In this document: one piece after another, positions 16,173 to 26,003 of the stretch | Position numbering within the stretch: the first letter of the stretch is position 1 | Layout of the letters: every line of letters begins with the position of its first letter | Source: Gracilimonas sp. | GTDB taxonomy: Bacteria; Bacteroidota; Rhodothermia; Balneolales; Balneolaceae | Direction: 5' to 3' | Length of the DNA: 64,000 nucleotides | Assembly: GCF_040218225.1 (NCBI RefSeq) | Contig: NZ_JAVJQO010000004.1 | Location: 1-64,000 of the forward strand | Notes under the pieces: model-generated | Database searches by the model: none | Told to the model about the DNA's origin: nothing | The model's input: only the letters and a program-made list of their open reading frames with translations | Position numbers and translations under genes: made by a program

Positions 16173-18884
16173 TTAGTTTTCTGCTTTGCTCTTTTTAAGG
16201 TAATCAAGCAGTACCGTATGCAGAATCCCTCCATTGCGGTAGTAATCTACCTCAACAGGAGTATCAATTCTACAATCCGTCACAAACTCAACAACTTCTC
16301 CATTGGTTTTGGTTGCCGTCACTTTGATCTCGTCACGTGCTTTCACATTGTCATCCACGTGGATATCAAATGTTTCTGAACCGTCTAAGCCAAGCGTGTC
16401 AGCACTTTCGCCTTCTTTAAACTGAAGGGGAAGTACACCCATTTGGATCAGGTTTGATCGGTGAATACGCTCATAAGAAGTCGCAATTACCGTTTTGATT
16501 CCGAGCAGCGCTGTACCTTTTGCCGCCCAGTCACGTGATGAACCGGTTCCGTACTGCTTACCAGCTAAGGCAACCAGAGGCGTATTTGTTTCTTTGTATT
16601 TCAGTGATGCATCATAAATCGTTGTGATTTCATCATCAGGGAAATACTTGGTAAACCCGCCTTCTTTTCCGGGAGCCAGCTGATTCTTAAATCGAACGTT
16701 GGCAAAGGTACCACGCGTCATCACACGGTCGTTACCGCGGCGTGAACCGTAGGAGTTAAAGTCTTTTTTCTCCACTCCATGTTCTTTAAGGTAAATTCCT
16801 GCCGGAGCGTCTTCTTTAATATTACCAGCTGGAGAAATATGATCAGTGGTGATGGAGTCGCCAACTTTCACCAAAGCTCTCGCGCCTTTAATGGGCTTGA
16901 TGGGCTCCGGCTCTTCATTCATATCCATGAAAAATGGAGGTTCCTGAATGTAGGTTGATTCTTCACTCCAGTTGAACAAATCCCCACCAGATACCGGAAT
17001 TTCTTCCCAGGTCGGTGATTCAAAAATATCACCATACATTTTCTCGAACAGCTCCGGACGAATAGCTGCATCCAGATGTTCAGCAATCTCAGCCGTTGAT
17101 GGCCAGATATCTTTCAAATAAACATCATTGCCATCTTTGTCTTTACCTAAAGGTTCGGTGGCAAGATCGATATCAACGCTTCCGGCCAGTGCATAAGCTA
17201 CAACCAGCGGCGGTGAAGCCAGGTAATTTGCTTTCACCCATGGGTGAATTCGGCCTTCAAAGTTACGGTTTCCGGAAAGTACACCAGCGGCAATCAGGTC
17301 GCCTTCTTTTATGGCTCGCTCAACCGGTTCGGGTAACGGGCCTGAGTTTCCGATACAAGTTGTACAGCCGTAACCGACCAGGTTAAATCCAAGTTTATCC
17401 ATGTACTCGGTCAAACCGGCTTCTTTCAGATACTCAGTTACCACACGTGAACCGGGAGCGAGTGAAGTTTTCACATAAGCAGGTACTTTAAGTCCTTTTT
17501 CATATGCTTTTTTCGCAACAATTCCGGCACCCAGCATTACGCTTGGGTTGGAAGTGTTGGTACAGGATGTAATCGCGGCAATAACCACATCACCGTGCTT
17601 CATCTCAATTTCCTGTCCGTTCTTATACAATCCTTTGTTGGCCAGTTTTTCCTGCGCCAGGTTGAAACCCATGGTTGGGTTGTCGCTGGTCAGCGAGTTT
17701 TCGAACGCCTTCTTCATATTACCGAGGGTAATCCGGTCGTGAGGAAGTTTTGGGCCTGCAAGTGAAGTCTCAACGGTACTCAGATCAAGTTCCAGTGTAG
17801 AAGAGAATTCCGGATCAGGAGTATCATCCGTTCTGAATAAGCCCTGAGCTTTGGTGTAATTTTCAACCAGTTGCACCAACTCTTCGGAACGTCCGGTTCT
17901 TCTCATATATCGCAATGACTCTTTATCAATTGGGAAGAAGCCCATGGTAGCTCCGTACTCAGGAGCCATGTTTGCGATGGTAGCCCTGTCAGGAAGACTC
18001 ATGTTGCTGAGCCCATCCCCGTAAAATTCAACAAACTTACCCACTACGCCATGCTCACGGAGCATTTGAGTAACCGTAAGCGTCAGGTCGGTAGCGGTAA
18101 CCCCTTCGCGAAGTTTGCCTGTCAGTTTCATTCCGGTTACTTCAGGAACCAACATGGAAATAGGCTGGCCCAGCATGGCTGCTTCCGCTTCAATTCCACC
18201 AACGCCCCAGCCGAGAATACCGAGTCCGTTAATCATGGTTGTGTGAGAATCGGTTCCAACCAGCGTATCAGGATAAGCAGTTGTAGATCCGTCTGCTTCT
18301 TTCCGGGTGAAAACACCGCGGCCTAAATACTCAAGGTTTACCTGGTGCACAATTCCACGTCCCGGAGGTACCACGCGGAAGTTATCAAAAGCTTCTTTAC
18401 CCCATTTCAGGAATTCGTAGCGCTCGTTGTTACGCTCCATTTCTTTTTCCACGTTGAACATCAGCGCGGCATCTTGCCCGAACATATCAACCTGTACAGA
18501 GTGGTCAATCACCAGGTCTACAGGAACCTGTGGGTTGATGTCGGTAGCTTTACCACCCATGCGTTTCATCGCAGACCGGAGGGCAGCCAAATCAACTACA
18601 GCCGGAACTCCGGTAAAATCCTGCAACACTACCCGGGAAGGTTTAAAAGGAATTTCACCCTGTGGATCTTTGGCATTATAATTAGCCAGTGCCTCAATAT
18701 CTTTTTCAGTAACAGCGTATCCGTCAAATTCGCGGAGTACGGCTTCCAACAATATTTTTACAGAGAAGGGGAGTTTATCAATACTCTTATAACCCAGCTC
18801 TTTCAGTTTTGGAAGGCTATGCAAGTAAGCCTTGCCCGAACCGGTTTCAAATTCAACTCTGGTTTGCTTCAGTTTGTCGCTCAT
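16173..18884 (-). CDS. acnA: Aconitate hydratase A
   Basis: A 903-residue [4Fe-4S] enzyme that interconverts citrate and isocitrate in the TCA cycle. Length matches AcnA/IRP1-type aconitases rather than AcnB. The cluster cysteines appear in [17 protein letters not shown] and in [14 protein letters not shown]. The [15 protein letters not shown] block and the C-terminal swivel-domain signature [13 protein letters not shown] are intact. It appears monocistronic, with its own terminator and a possible TAnnTTTG promoter box upstream. Confidence 0.97.
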   Translation of the reverse strand: MSDKLKQTRVEFETGSGKAYLHSLPKLKELGYKSIDKLPFSVKILLEAVLREFDGYAVTEKDIEALANYNAKDPQGEIPFKPSRVVLQDFTGVPAVVDLAALRSAMKRMGGKATDINPQVPVDLVIDHSVQVDMFGQDAALMFNVEKEMERNNERYEFLKWGKEAFDNFRVVPPGRGIVHQVNLEYLGRGVFTRKEADGSTTAYPDTLVGTDSHTTMINGLGILGWGVGGIEAEAAMLGQPISMLVPEVTGMKLTGKLREGVTATDLTLTVTQMLREHGVVGKFVEFYGDGLSNMSLPDRATIANMAPEYGATMGFFPIDKESLRYMRRTGRSEELVQLVENYTKAQGLFRTDDTPDPEFSSTLELDLSTVETSLAGPKLPHDRITLGNMKKAFENSLTSDNPTMGFNLAQEKLANKGLYKNGQEIEMKHGDVVIAAITSCTNTSNPSVMLGAGIVAKKAYEKGLKVPAYVKTSLAPGSRVVTEYLKEAGLTEYMDKLGFNLVGYGCTTCIGNSGPLPEPVERAIKEGDLIAAGVLSGNRNFEGRIHPWVKANYLASPPLVVAYALAGSVDIDLATEPLGKDKDGNDVYLKDIWPSTAEIAEHLDAAIRPELFEKMYGDIFESPTWEEIPVSGGDLFNWSEESTYIQEPPFFMDMNEEPEPIKPIKGARALVKVGDSITTDHISPAGNIKEDAPAGIYLKEHGVEKKDFNSYGSRRGNDRVMTRGTFANVRFKNQLAPGKEGGFTKYFPDDEITTIYDASLKYKETNTPLVALAGKQYGTGSSRDWAAKGTALLGIKTVIATSYERIHRSNLIQMGVLPLQFKEGESADTLGLDGSETFDIHVDDNVKARDEIKVTATKTNGEVVEFVTDCRIDTPVEVDYYRNGGILHTVLLDYLKKSKAEN

Positions 18885-18920
18885 TTTTTACTCGATTTAG
18901 ATTTTCTTTCTCCTAATACC

Positions 18921-18928
18921 CAAAGGTA
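18921..18928 (-). promoter_or_regulatory. Possible TAnnTTTG promoter box of acnA
   Basis: The minus strand reads TACCTTTG about 36 bases before the acnA ATG, matching the Bacteroidota -7 consensus. No clear -33 TTG is seen at the expected distance. A purine-rich AGGAG lies a few bases downstream of the box. Confidence 0.4.
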
Positions 18929-18956
18929 CAAATCTTTTTGGGCTTTGTCTTTATGA

Positions 18957-19282
18957 AGTATCTATGAGATTTATTGAATCCGGTGATTGATTCAACGTTA
19001 CCGATTACACTGGTCTCGCTGGTCCATAACCTTGGTGGTGCATTGTAGAACAGAGCGTTAAAACAAGATAAACTTCTTCAATACTAACAAACCGATCATT
19101 TGGTTAATCTCTGTTGATAAGTGCAGGAACTATTCCAAAACCTGTACCCGACTTAGTTAATTTAACAGGCGTTACTTCGAATAAATTTTATCTGCTGCAA
19201 AAATTAATTTGTAACAACCGATAAGTTTATATATCTATTACTTAGTAACTAAACTCAAAAAAAAAAAATAGTTAAGAGAGAT
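18957..19282. other. Gene-free divergent intergenic region
   Basis: The region between acnA and the 19283 lipoprotein gene. It holds no open frame worth calling. Visible items are an 11-base palindrome (TTACTTAGTAA near 19237), a run of 12 A residues (19257-19268) and an AAGAGAG ribosome-binding site just before the ATG at 19283. Nothing else stands out. Confidence 0.5.
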
Positions 19283-19990
19283 ATGCGAAAGATAACTTTC
19301 ATCTATATGTTCATCGCCTCTGTATTAGTATTGTTTTCAGGATGCAGTTTGTTAGGTGGTGAGGATGAGAAAAAAATAAAAGAACTGATCCCGCCCCAAC
19401 AAGAACTTATTCCCCTTGAAGTAGGTAATTACTGGGTGTATGAACAGTGGTACTTAGATCCCTCCAATAAGGATACTGTCCGAGAAGAGATTATTGGAAC
19501 CCGAAGAATTATTGCGGAAGACATTATGGTAGATGCTTTCGAATCCGTACGGTTCCGATATGACAGCCAGCCAGCTGATGATGCGTTAATTGCCCTGAAA
19601 GCAAACGGACAGGATGGGCATTATTTCCTGGGCGGCTGGACAGATATTGATTCGCTTTACATTAATAATCGCCGATACGCATATCCCGCTGAAGCGGGGG
19701 ATACTCTGAGTTCCCGGCAAATTTTATTTGATACGGAAACGAAAGAGTACAAAATAGGCAGCACCCGCACCATTGAATTAATGGAGACCAACCGCACAAT
19801 TACCACTCCAGCCGGAGTTTTTGAAAATTGCTACGTGTACAGACATCAAGACTATAATCGTCTATTCCCATATTATCAATACATATATGTAAAGCCAGGA
19901 ACTGGAATTGTCGGAGGTAAAACAGTCGGGACAAATGATTCTACCAATTATGCCGGTGAATATTTCTTAATGGATTACAGAGTTAAATAA
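19283..19990 (+). CDS. Putative lipoprotein, unknown function
   Basis: A 235-residue protein with a lipoprotein signal (hydrophobic stretch ending VLFSGC, lipid cysteine at about residue 21). The mature part begins with a charged linker and LIPLEVGNYWVYEQWY, a start seen in many uncharacterised Bacteroidota lipoproteins. The rest looks all-beta, with TTPAGVFENCYVYRHQ and PGTGIVGGKTV near the end. Function is unknown. The interrupted metalloprotease gene follows 44 bases later with a strong ribosome-binding site, so the two are probably cotranscribed. Confidence 0.75.
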   Translation: MRKITFIYMFIASVLVLFSGCSLLGGEDEKKIKELIPPQQELIPLEVGNYWVYEQWYLDPSNKDTVREEIIGTRRIIAEDIMVDAFESVRFRYDSQPADDALIALKANGQDGHYFLGGWTDIDSLYINNRRYAYPAEAGDTLSSRQILFDTETKEYKIGSTRTIELMETNRTITTPAGVFENCYVYRHQDYNRLFPYYQYIYVKPGTGIVGGKTVGTNDSTNYAGEYFLMDYRVK

Positions 19991-20034
19991 TGAGGTTTTT
20001 GGGGATTATCCCAATTAATAAAACAAGGAGAAAT

Positions 20035-20562
20035 ATGTTAAAGAAATCAAGATTAACCATTATAATTTTGAGCTTACTATTCACATCAACATTGTATGCT
20101 CAAGAGGAGAGTAATTTGTTCACATATTCTACTGTGGAACGAAACTCACTTTCTAATACAGCAAATGAATTGCTGAATAAAATTGAAAGTGCTAAACAAG
20201 TAAAAAGTGTACGATTGATTGAAATTCATGAATTGCAATCTCAATCTGAGAAACTATCCATTTCTGTACGTCTTCCAAATGGGGATTCTTTTAATTTTTT
20301 GAAGACATCTGCAAAGTCAATAAAAGAAGGATACCACTATTGGAAAGGGGTTGATGAGGAAAATAGCGCAAGTTTTAGCTTGGTAATTTCCGAAAATGAT
20401 TTAACCGGCATGATCCGCGCAAAAGGTATAATGTTTGACATTGGCCCCTTGCAAAACACCACATACCATATCCTAAAAGAAATTGATTCCTCTGAGTTAG
20501 ATCATGAATTAGCCCCTATTGAAGTGGAGAACAATAACACTGATACGAGTAGAAAGCATTAA
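20035..20562 (+). CDS. N-terminal fragment of the interrupted metalloprotease (signal peptide and propeptide)
   Basis: 175 codons from the AAGGAG-preceded ATG to the in-frame TAA. It has a signal peptide ending TLYAQ and a propeptide-like domain with VRLIEIHELQ and DLTGMIRAKGIMFDIGPL, as seen in reprolysin-type precursors. Alone it would be secreted without a protease domain. An ATG at 19990, overlapping the previous stop, lacks a ribosome-binding site and would spoil the signal peptide. Confidence 0.6.
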   Translation: MLKKSRLTIIILSLLFTSTLYAQEESNLFTYSTVERNSLSNTANELLNKIESAKQVKSVRLIEIHELQSQSEKLSISVRLPNGDSFNFLKTSAKSIKEGYHYWKGVDEENSASFSLVISENDLTGMIRAKGIMFDIGPLQNTTYHILKEIDSSELDHELAPIEVENNNTDTSRKH

Positions 20563-20682
20563 AACGCAGGTAAAAACAAAATCAGCACTCCAACAATTAA
20601 TATACTTGTAGCTTATACGACTAATGCAAAAAATAATCATTCAGGAAATATTGAAAGTTCAATAGTATTAGCTGAAGGAAAT

Positions 20683-21864
20683 ATGGATAATTCATTTTCT
20701 AATAGCGGAATCAATGCAGATGTGGATGTCGTGCATACCATGGAGGTAAATTACTCTGAAAGCTCTGACTCGTTCCTCAATCTTTGTAGATTAACTACTT
20801 CAGAAACTGATACCCCAACTGAATGTAGTTCCTATTCTTCTTTGAATGGATATATTGATCAAATACACGAAAAGAGATATGATTATGATGCACAAGTAGT
20901 CGTTCTCATAACCGGTTCAGGAGGGGCTGGAATTGGATGGCTAAGATCTGATACAGATTATGCATTTTCAATAGCCCGAGAAGATCGTTTTGTTTCTACT
21001 TATACCATGGCACATGAAATAGGCCATAACATTGGCGCTCAACACAATAAGAGTCAGGATCAAAACCCATATTACCCCTATGGTCATGGGTATAATTACA
21101 ACCCTGCAAACTGGAGTACCATTATGGCCTATCCCCCAAGCGGAAGTTCAAGAATTAACCACTTTTCCAATCCAGATGAAACGTTCGCAGGGGTAGCAAC
21201 AGGAACAGCATCAGATGAAGATAATGCCAGAGTTTGGGATAACAGGGCGGGAATCGTTTCAAATTTTAATCCTCCTGCTCCTCCTCCTGTCGTTAATCTT
21301 TCAGGCCCATCCTCAATTGAAACCAATCAGAACTATACCTATAGTGCCAGTGTTACCGGCGGTGTTACTCCTTACTCTTACCAGTGGGCCAAAAAAACCT
21401 CCAGCACCAGCCCGTGGGTAAACATTGGAACCGGCAGTTCCATTACCTATAATAGCGCTACTGCCGGTCAGGTTAGTTTGCGGGTAACGGTAACTGACAA
21501 CAACTCAAACACGGATGAAGACCTCAAAAATATTCTCATTACAGACGGAAGTGGGTGTATAATCTGTAAAGCCATCACCCTTCCTGAGCAGTTTGAGCTT
21601 AGCCAAAACTACCCCAATCCCTTTAATCCGTCTACCCAGATAAACTATGCCCTGCCGGAAGCTGCTGACGTGACGCTGAAGGTGTATAACATTATGGGAC
21701 AGGAAGTAGCAACCCTGGTAAATACCTCCATGAGCGCCGGATTCCATGAATACACTTTTGATGCCGGAAACCTGTCCAGCGGTATCTATATTGCTCGCTT
21801 GGTTGCGACAGGCCAAAGCGGGGAAACTTTCACTCAGGAACTGAAAATGCAATTGATTAAATAG
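20683..21864 (+). CDS. C-terminal fragment of the interrupted metalloprotease (zinc site, PKD-like, sorting domain)
   Basis: 393 codons from the first ATG after the stop. It contains the complete zinc-binding [11 protein letters not shown] motif, a PKD/Ig-like module (about residues 200-285) and the C-terminal sorting module from [10 protein letters not shown] to the end, which ends in basic MQLIK. Started here it would lack a signal peptide and the first strand of the catalytic domain, so independent function is unlikely. Confidence 0.6.
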   Translation: MDNSFSNSGINADVDVVHTMEVNYSESSDSFLNLCRLTTSETDTPTECSSYSSLNGYIDQIHEKRYDYDAQVVVLITGSGGAGIGWLRSDTDYAFSIAREDRFVSTYTMAHEIGHNIGAQHNKSQDQNPYYPYGHGYNYNPANWSTIMAYPPSGSSRINHFSNPDETFAGVATGTASDEDNARVWDNRAGIVSNFNPPAPPPVVNLSGPSSIETNQNYTYSASVTGGVTPYSYQWAKKTSSTSPWVNIGTGSSITYNSATAGQVSLRVTVTDNNSNTDEDLKNILITDGSGCIICKAITLPEQFELSQNYPNPFNPSTQINYALPEAADVTLKVYNIMGQEVATLVNTSMSAGFHEYTFDAGNLSSGIYIARLVATGQSGETFTQELKMQLIK

Positions 21865-21899
21865 TCGTTTTCTCTGAATTGTCATTAATTCTACACTAT

Positions 21900-21931
21900 A
21901 GCCGGAAAGCTTCTTCTTTCCGGCTTTTTTT
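21900..21931 (+). terminator. Rho-independent terminator after the metalloprotease
   Basis: A 10-bp perfect stem AGCCGGAAAG / CTTTCCGGCT with a 6-base loop is followed by seven T residues. It isolates the protease from the ribosomal operon. Confidence 0.9.
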
Positions 21932-22012
21932 ATTCATTCTCATGTTGATATCTACAAGAATTACTTCTATCTTATTCGACTTTCCAATTTGACGAAATAA
22001 AAGAGTTTAATC

Positions 22013-22456
22013 GTGGACACATTAAGTTTTAAAACATACTCAGCTAAACCCAGCGATATTGAAAAGAACTGGGTACTCATTGATGCTGAAGATCAGCCTT
22101 TGGGTCGCCTGAGTAGCGAAGTAGCAAAAATTTTGAGAGGTAAAACAAAGCCTACCTTCACCCCACATATGGATACAGGCGATAACGTAATTGTTATCAA
22201 TGCTGAAAAGGTGAAGCTGACTGGTAAGAAAATGACGGATAAAACATACTTCCGTCACACCTTTTACCCGGGCGGAGAGCGATTTGAAACAGCAGCTGAG
22301 ATGTTGGAGAAGGATCCAACTTCTTTAGTAACTACTGCTGTGAAGGGCATGCTTCCTAAAACCAAGTTGGGCAATAAAATTGCTACCAACTTGAGAGTTT
22401 ATGCCGGCCCCGTACATCCGCATACTGCACAAGAACCAGAAATCATTGAGCTTTAA
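22013..22456 (+). CDS. rplM: 50S ribosomal protein L13
   Basis: 147 residues, usual length, with the L13 signatures NWVLIDAEDQPLGRLSSEVA, GDNVIVINAEKVKLTGKK and AVKGMLPKTKLG. The start is GTG at 22013; no ATG in frame lies upstream or near. The following rpsI is six bases after the stop, the universal rplM-rpsI pair. Confidence 0.97.
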   Translation: MDTLSFKTYSAKPSDIEKNWVLIDAEDQPLGRLSSEVAKILRGKTKPTFTPHMDTGDNVIVINAEKVKLTGKKMTDKTYFRHTFYPGGERFETAAEMLEKDPTSLVTTAVKGMLPKTKLGNKIATNLRVYAGPVHPHTAQEPEIIEL

Positions 22457-22462
22457 TCAATA

Positions 22463-22849
22463 ATGGCACAAGCGAATTACATAGGACGACGAAAAACTGC
22501 AACAGCCCGTTTGTACATCAAGCCGGGTAAAGGCGAAGTTCTCGTTAACCACAAACCCATTGAAGAATATTTTCCAGTAAAAGCACGCCGTAATATTGCG
22601 CTGTTTCCAATGAGCGTAACGGAAACTGAAGGCAAGTATGACATTAAAATCACCGTTCGCGGTGGTGGAAGTACCGGACAAGCCGGTGCGATCTCTCATG
22701 CTCTTGCACGTGCTCTGGACGGAGAGAATGAAGATCTCCACGATGTTCTTAAGGGACATGGACTTCTTACCCGAGACGACAGAATGGTAGAGCGTAAGAA
22801 ATACGGTCAGCCTAAAGCTCGTAAGAAATTCCAGTTCTCTAAGCGTTAA
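22463..22849 (+). CDS. rpsI: 30S ribosomal protein S9
   Basis: 128 residues. YIGRRKTATARLYIKPG at the start, GGGSTGQAGAISHALARAL in the middle and the C-terminal RKKFQFSKR tail that reaches the P-site are all diagnostic of S9. Cotranscribed with rplM. Confidence 0.98.
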   Translation: MAQANYIGRRKTATARLYIKPGKGEVLVNHKPIEEYFPVKARRNIALFPMSVTETEGKYDIKITVRGGGSTGQAGAISHALARALDGENEDLHDVLKGHGLLTRDDRMVERKKYGQPKARKKFQFSKR

Positions 22850-22887
22850 TATTTACGCGACCAATTTTTTCAAAACACAATCACACA

Positions 22888-22955
22888 TGTGTGGCGACCC
22901 TGCGTTTGGTGTCTTGGGCTTGACTCAGGATTAACGTTCGGGGAAGACCCACACA
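22888..22955 (+). ncRNA. Candidate structured leader RNA upstream of rpsB
   Basis: The 138 bases between rpsI and rpsB contain nested complementary segments. TGTGTGG (22888-22894) pairs perfectly with CCACACA (22949-22955). GTCTT (22911-22915) pairs with AAGAC (22944-22948), which abuts the outer strand. ACC/GGT forms a small side hairpin between, and CTTGA with TTCGGG can form the inner hairpin using wobble pairs. This fits a multibranched leader that could bind S2 for autogenous control, as known S2 leaders do elsewhere. No known Rfam motif is recognised; the call rests on pairing alone. Confidence 0.35.
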
Positions 22956-22987
22956 GAGGATTAACCTAAACTTACATACTTATTACA

Positions 22988-23887
22988 ATGCCAAAAGCTG
23001 CATCCATACAAGACCTGCTTAAGTCAGGCGCACACTTCGGTCACTTAACCCGTCGATGGAATCCAAAAATGAAGGATTTCATCTTCATGCAACGAAACGG
23101 GATTCACATCATTGACCTGAAGAAAACTCAGAAATATTTACAAGAAGCCCTCGACGAAGTTCAAAAACTTTCTCGTGCCGGTAAAACTATTCTTTTTGTA
23201 GGTACCAAAAAGCAATCTACCGAAATCATCAAAACCGAAGCGTTACGATGTGGTATGCCACACATTACGCATCGCTGGTTAGGCGGTATGCTTACCAACT
23301 TCAGTACCGTTCGCAAGAGTATTTCCCGAATGGAGGAAATTGAGCGCATGAAAACTGACGGTACTTTTGACGAGCTTACCAAGAAAGAGGGTTTGATGCT
23401 GCAACGAGAGCAGGACAAACTGAATGACACTCTTGGTGGTATTAAAAACATGGGTCGTCTTCCCGGTGCTATTTTTGTAGTAGATATTATTAAAGAGCAC
23501 CTTGCCGTTAGTGAAGCGATTAAACTTCACATCCCAATCATTGCAATGGTTGATACCAACAGTGATCCGGATATTCCTGACTACATCGTTCCTTGTAATG
23601 ACGACTCAGCGCGTACCATCCAGCTGGTAGCAACTCAGGTTGCCGATGCCATTATCGAAGGTTCAGCCGAGCGTGAAGCACAGCAGGAAGAAGACGTGAT
23701 GGAACAAGCTGCTGCTGAAGCCAAAGGCGATGATAAAGATGACGATGTTGATGTAAAAGACGCTGCTAAAGGAACCAAATTACGTTCCCGTCGCAAGAAA
23801 AAGTCTTCTAAAAAAGATGACGACAAGAAAGCTGACAAAGCCGAAGCGAAAGCGGATGCTGACGACAGCAATGATGAAGAAGAATAA
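22988..23887 (+). CDS. rpsB: 30S ribosomal protein S2
   Basis: 299 residues. The core carries SGAHFGHLTRRWNPKM, FVGTKKQ, HRWLGGMLTNF and the GRLPGAIFVVD segment typical of uS2. After about residue 225 comes a 70-residue low-complexity extension rich in Asp, Glu, Lys and Ala with an RSRRKKKSSKK patch, longer than in E. coli (241 residues). Followed 33 bases later by tsf. Confidence 0.98.
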   Translation: MPKAASIQDLLKSGAHFGHLTRRWNPKMKDFIFMQRNGIHIIDLKKTQKYLQEALDEVQKLSRAGKTILFVGTKKQSTEIIKTEALRCGMPHITHRWLGGMLTNFSTVRKSISRMEEIERMKTDGTFDELTKKEGLMLQREQDKLNDTLGGIKNMGRLPGAIFVVDIIKEHLAVSEAIKLHIPIIAMVDTNSDPDIPDYIVPCNDDSARTIQLVATQVADAIIEGSAEREAQQEEDVMEQAAAEAKGDDKDDDVDVKDAAKGTKLRSRRKKKSSKKDDDKKADKAEAKADADDSNDEEE

Positions 23888-23920
23888 AAATTTCCAACTC
23901 CAAAAATACTATTCAGAATA

Positions 23921-24754
23921 ATGAGCATTTCTGCTGCTGACGTAAAAAAACTTCGTGACATGACCGGAGCGGGTATGATGGACTGTAAGAAAGCCCTCTC
24001 CGAAGCAGATGGTGATTTCGACCGTGCTGTTGAAATCCTGCGTAAAAAAGGACAGCAAGTTTCCGAGAAGAGATCTGATCGTGAAGCAAATCAGGGATTG
24101 ATCCTGAGCCGTATCAATGATGACAAAACCAAGGCTTGTCTGCTTGAAATTAACTGTGAAACCGATTTCGTAGCCCGAAATCAGGAATTTCAGGATGATG
24201 CTGAGTCTTTCCTAAACGCTGCTTTCGATAATGACATCGATAATGTAGACGACCTTCTGAAAATCGAGGTTAATGGCCTTACCATCGAGAAGCATCTCGA
24301 AGAAATGGTAGGCAAGATTGGTGAGAAAATTGAAATCAACAACGTTGTTTTGGTTACTACTGAAGGAACGCTGATTTCTTATATCCACCCAGGCAACCAA
24401 TTAGGAGTATTGGCTGAATTTGACGGTGATCTTACGGATGATGAAATCGGTAAAGATGTTGCCATGCAGGTAGCGGCTATGAAGCCTCTTTCTGTAACCC
24501 GTGATGGTGTTGATTCTTCACTGGTAGAGAAAGAGCTTGAAATCGCTAAAGACCAGCTTCTGAACGAAGGAAAGCCTGAGCACATTGCTGAGCAAGCTGC
24601 TAAAGGCAAACTTCGTCGTTTCTATGAAGAACGTGTTCTTCTGGAACAGAAATTCGTAAAAGATAACAGCGTTTCGGTACAGCAGTACCTCGAGCAAAAT
24701 GATGCTCCGCTCGTTAAGTCGTTCTACCGGCTTCAACTCGGCGAAAACGACTAA
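23921..24754 (+). CDS. tsf: Elongation factor Ts
   Basis: EF-Ts recycles EF-Tu by catalysing GDP release. The 277-residue protein begins with the UBA-like domain LRDMTGAGMMDCKKALSEA and has the conserved core INCETDFVARNQEF that contacts EF-Tu. The C-terminal module ends SVQQYLEQNDAPLVKSFYRLQLGE. It follows rpsB as in most bacteria and ends at a terminator. Confidence 0.98.
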   Translation: MSISAADVKKLRDMTGAGMMDCKKALSEADGDFDRAVEILRKKGQQVSEKRSDREANQGLILSRINDDKTKACLLEINCETDFVARNQEFQDDAESFLNAAFDNDIDNVDDLLKIEVNGLTIEKHLEEMVGKIGEKIEINNVVLVTTEGTLISYIHPGNQLGVLAEFDGDLTDDEIGKDVAMQVAAMKPLSVTRDGVDSSLVEKELEIAKDQLLNEGKPEHIAEQAAKGKLRRFYEERVLLEQKFVKDNSVSVQQYLEQNDAPLVKSFYRLQLGEND

Positions 24755-24771
24755 TAAATTTTCTTTACATT

Positions 24772-24801
24772 AAGGCTGTCAAAATTGACAGCCTTTTTTT
24801 T
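24772..24801 (+). terminator. Rho-independent terminator between tsf and pyrH
   Basis: An AAGGCTGTC / GACAGCCTT stem closes on an AAAATT loop, followed by eight or nine T residues. It should reduce readthrough from rpsB-tsf into pyrH. Confidence 0.88.
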
Positions 24802-24810
24802 GTCTTATAA

Positions 24811-25548
<738 letters not shown>

Positions 25549-25557
25549 TTTTTTATG

Positions 25558-25643
25558 GAACGCGGATGATGTGGATTCTGCGGGTGTTCGCTGTTTTAAA
25601 CACTTATCAGTGAAGATTCGCAGTATCTGTGATATCCGTGTTC
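25558..25643. repeat. Imperfect inverted repeat, REP-like
   Basis: The left arm 25558-25582 begins GAACGCGGATGATG and ends TTCTGCG. The right arm 25619-25643 is its near complement (17 of 25 positions identical, and most mismatches are transitions that still pair as G-U in RNA). Similar GAACNCGGATNA arms occur in dispersed palindromes of other bacteria, from memory. Confidence 0.5.
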
Positions 25644-25717
25644 TGTTTCAGTAGTTCAATCTTGCCCTAGTCATTCTGAATACTATGACTTAATCAAGGT
25701 AATCTTTCAATCCCTTA

Positions 25718-25748
25718 AATCAAGGTTCAAAACTAAGGAACCTTGATT
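25718..25748 (+). terminator. Perfect inverted repeat, possible terminator of pyrH
   Basis: AATCAAGGTTC and GAACCTTGATT flank a 9-base loop; all 11 pairs match. The following sequence has only a short T run (GATTTTTGG, 7 bases on), so termination is uncertain. Confidence 0.45.
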
Positions 25749-25917
25749 GGCTTGATTTTTGGATAGCCATGATTGTTATTCAAAACAGAGCAGTGAGGAA
25801 TTATTTGCCAAGCATTTTGTGGCAAAGATCCTTCGCTATTACCACCCCAGCCCTACTTCAACAATCTTCGGCTCGGGAAGACTCGGACTCTGCTTTTCTC
25901 TCACAACCCCGCCAATA

Positions 25918-25995
25918 TCATTCTGAACGGAGTGAAGAATCTTCACAAGTGTACTTAGCTCTCTTACTCTTGAAGATCCTTCGGGAGTACCCTCA
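25918..25995. repeat. Inverted pair of dispersed palindromic repeat units
   Basis: One unit begins TCATTCTGAACGGAG and ends GAAGAATCTTCA. A second, in reverse orientation (from TGAAGATCCTTCGG to CCTCAGGATGAC), follows about 25 bases later. Paired, opposite units like this resemble BIME-type arrangements of REP elements. Confidence 0.55.
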
Positions 25996-26003
25996 GGATG
26001 ACT

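Larger units (their letters stand above)
20035..21864 (+). pseudogene. Reprolysin-like secreted metalloprotease with an in-frame stop codon
   Basis: One reading frame of about 608 codons, interrupted by a TAA at 20560-20562. The start is the ATG at 20035, 4 bases after AAGGAG. Domains in order: signal peptide (to about residue 25), propeptide, then after the stop the peptidase-like segment beginning [16 protein letters not shown]. The zinc site is [11 protein letters not shown] (HExxHxxGxxH), with a downstream Met-turn-like [12 protein letters not shown]/Ig-like domain and a sorting domain with NYPNPFNP follow. Both sides of the stop are in the same frame and the 40 codons after it read as conserved catalytic-domain sequence, so one codon change breaks an otherwise intact gene. 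A sequencing error or recent nonsense mutation are both possible. Confidence 0.75.
25549..26003. other. Gene-free region filled with palindromic repeats
   Basis: Between pyrH and hutG (convergent ends) there is no credible gene. The stretch holds a long imperfect inverted repeat (25558-25643), a perfect 11-bp inverted repeat (25718-25748) and two TCATtCTGA...GAAgATCTTCA units in opposite orientation (about 25918-25995). The in-frame stretch at 25769-26047 is low-complexity and crosses the repeats, so it is not called. Confidence 0.6.

Noticed and set aside
22463-22759. 100-residue frame opposite rpsI
   Set aside because: Antisense to an essential ribosomal gene, with no ribosome-binding site; a shadow.
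25549-26003. CRISPR array
   Set aside because: The repeats are palindromic, of different kinds and not regularly spaced direct repeats of constant length.
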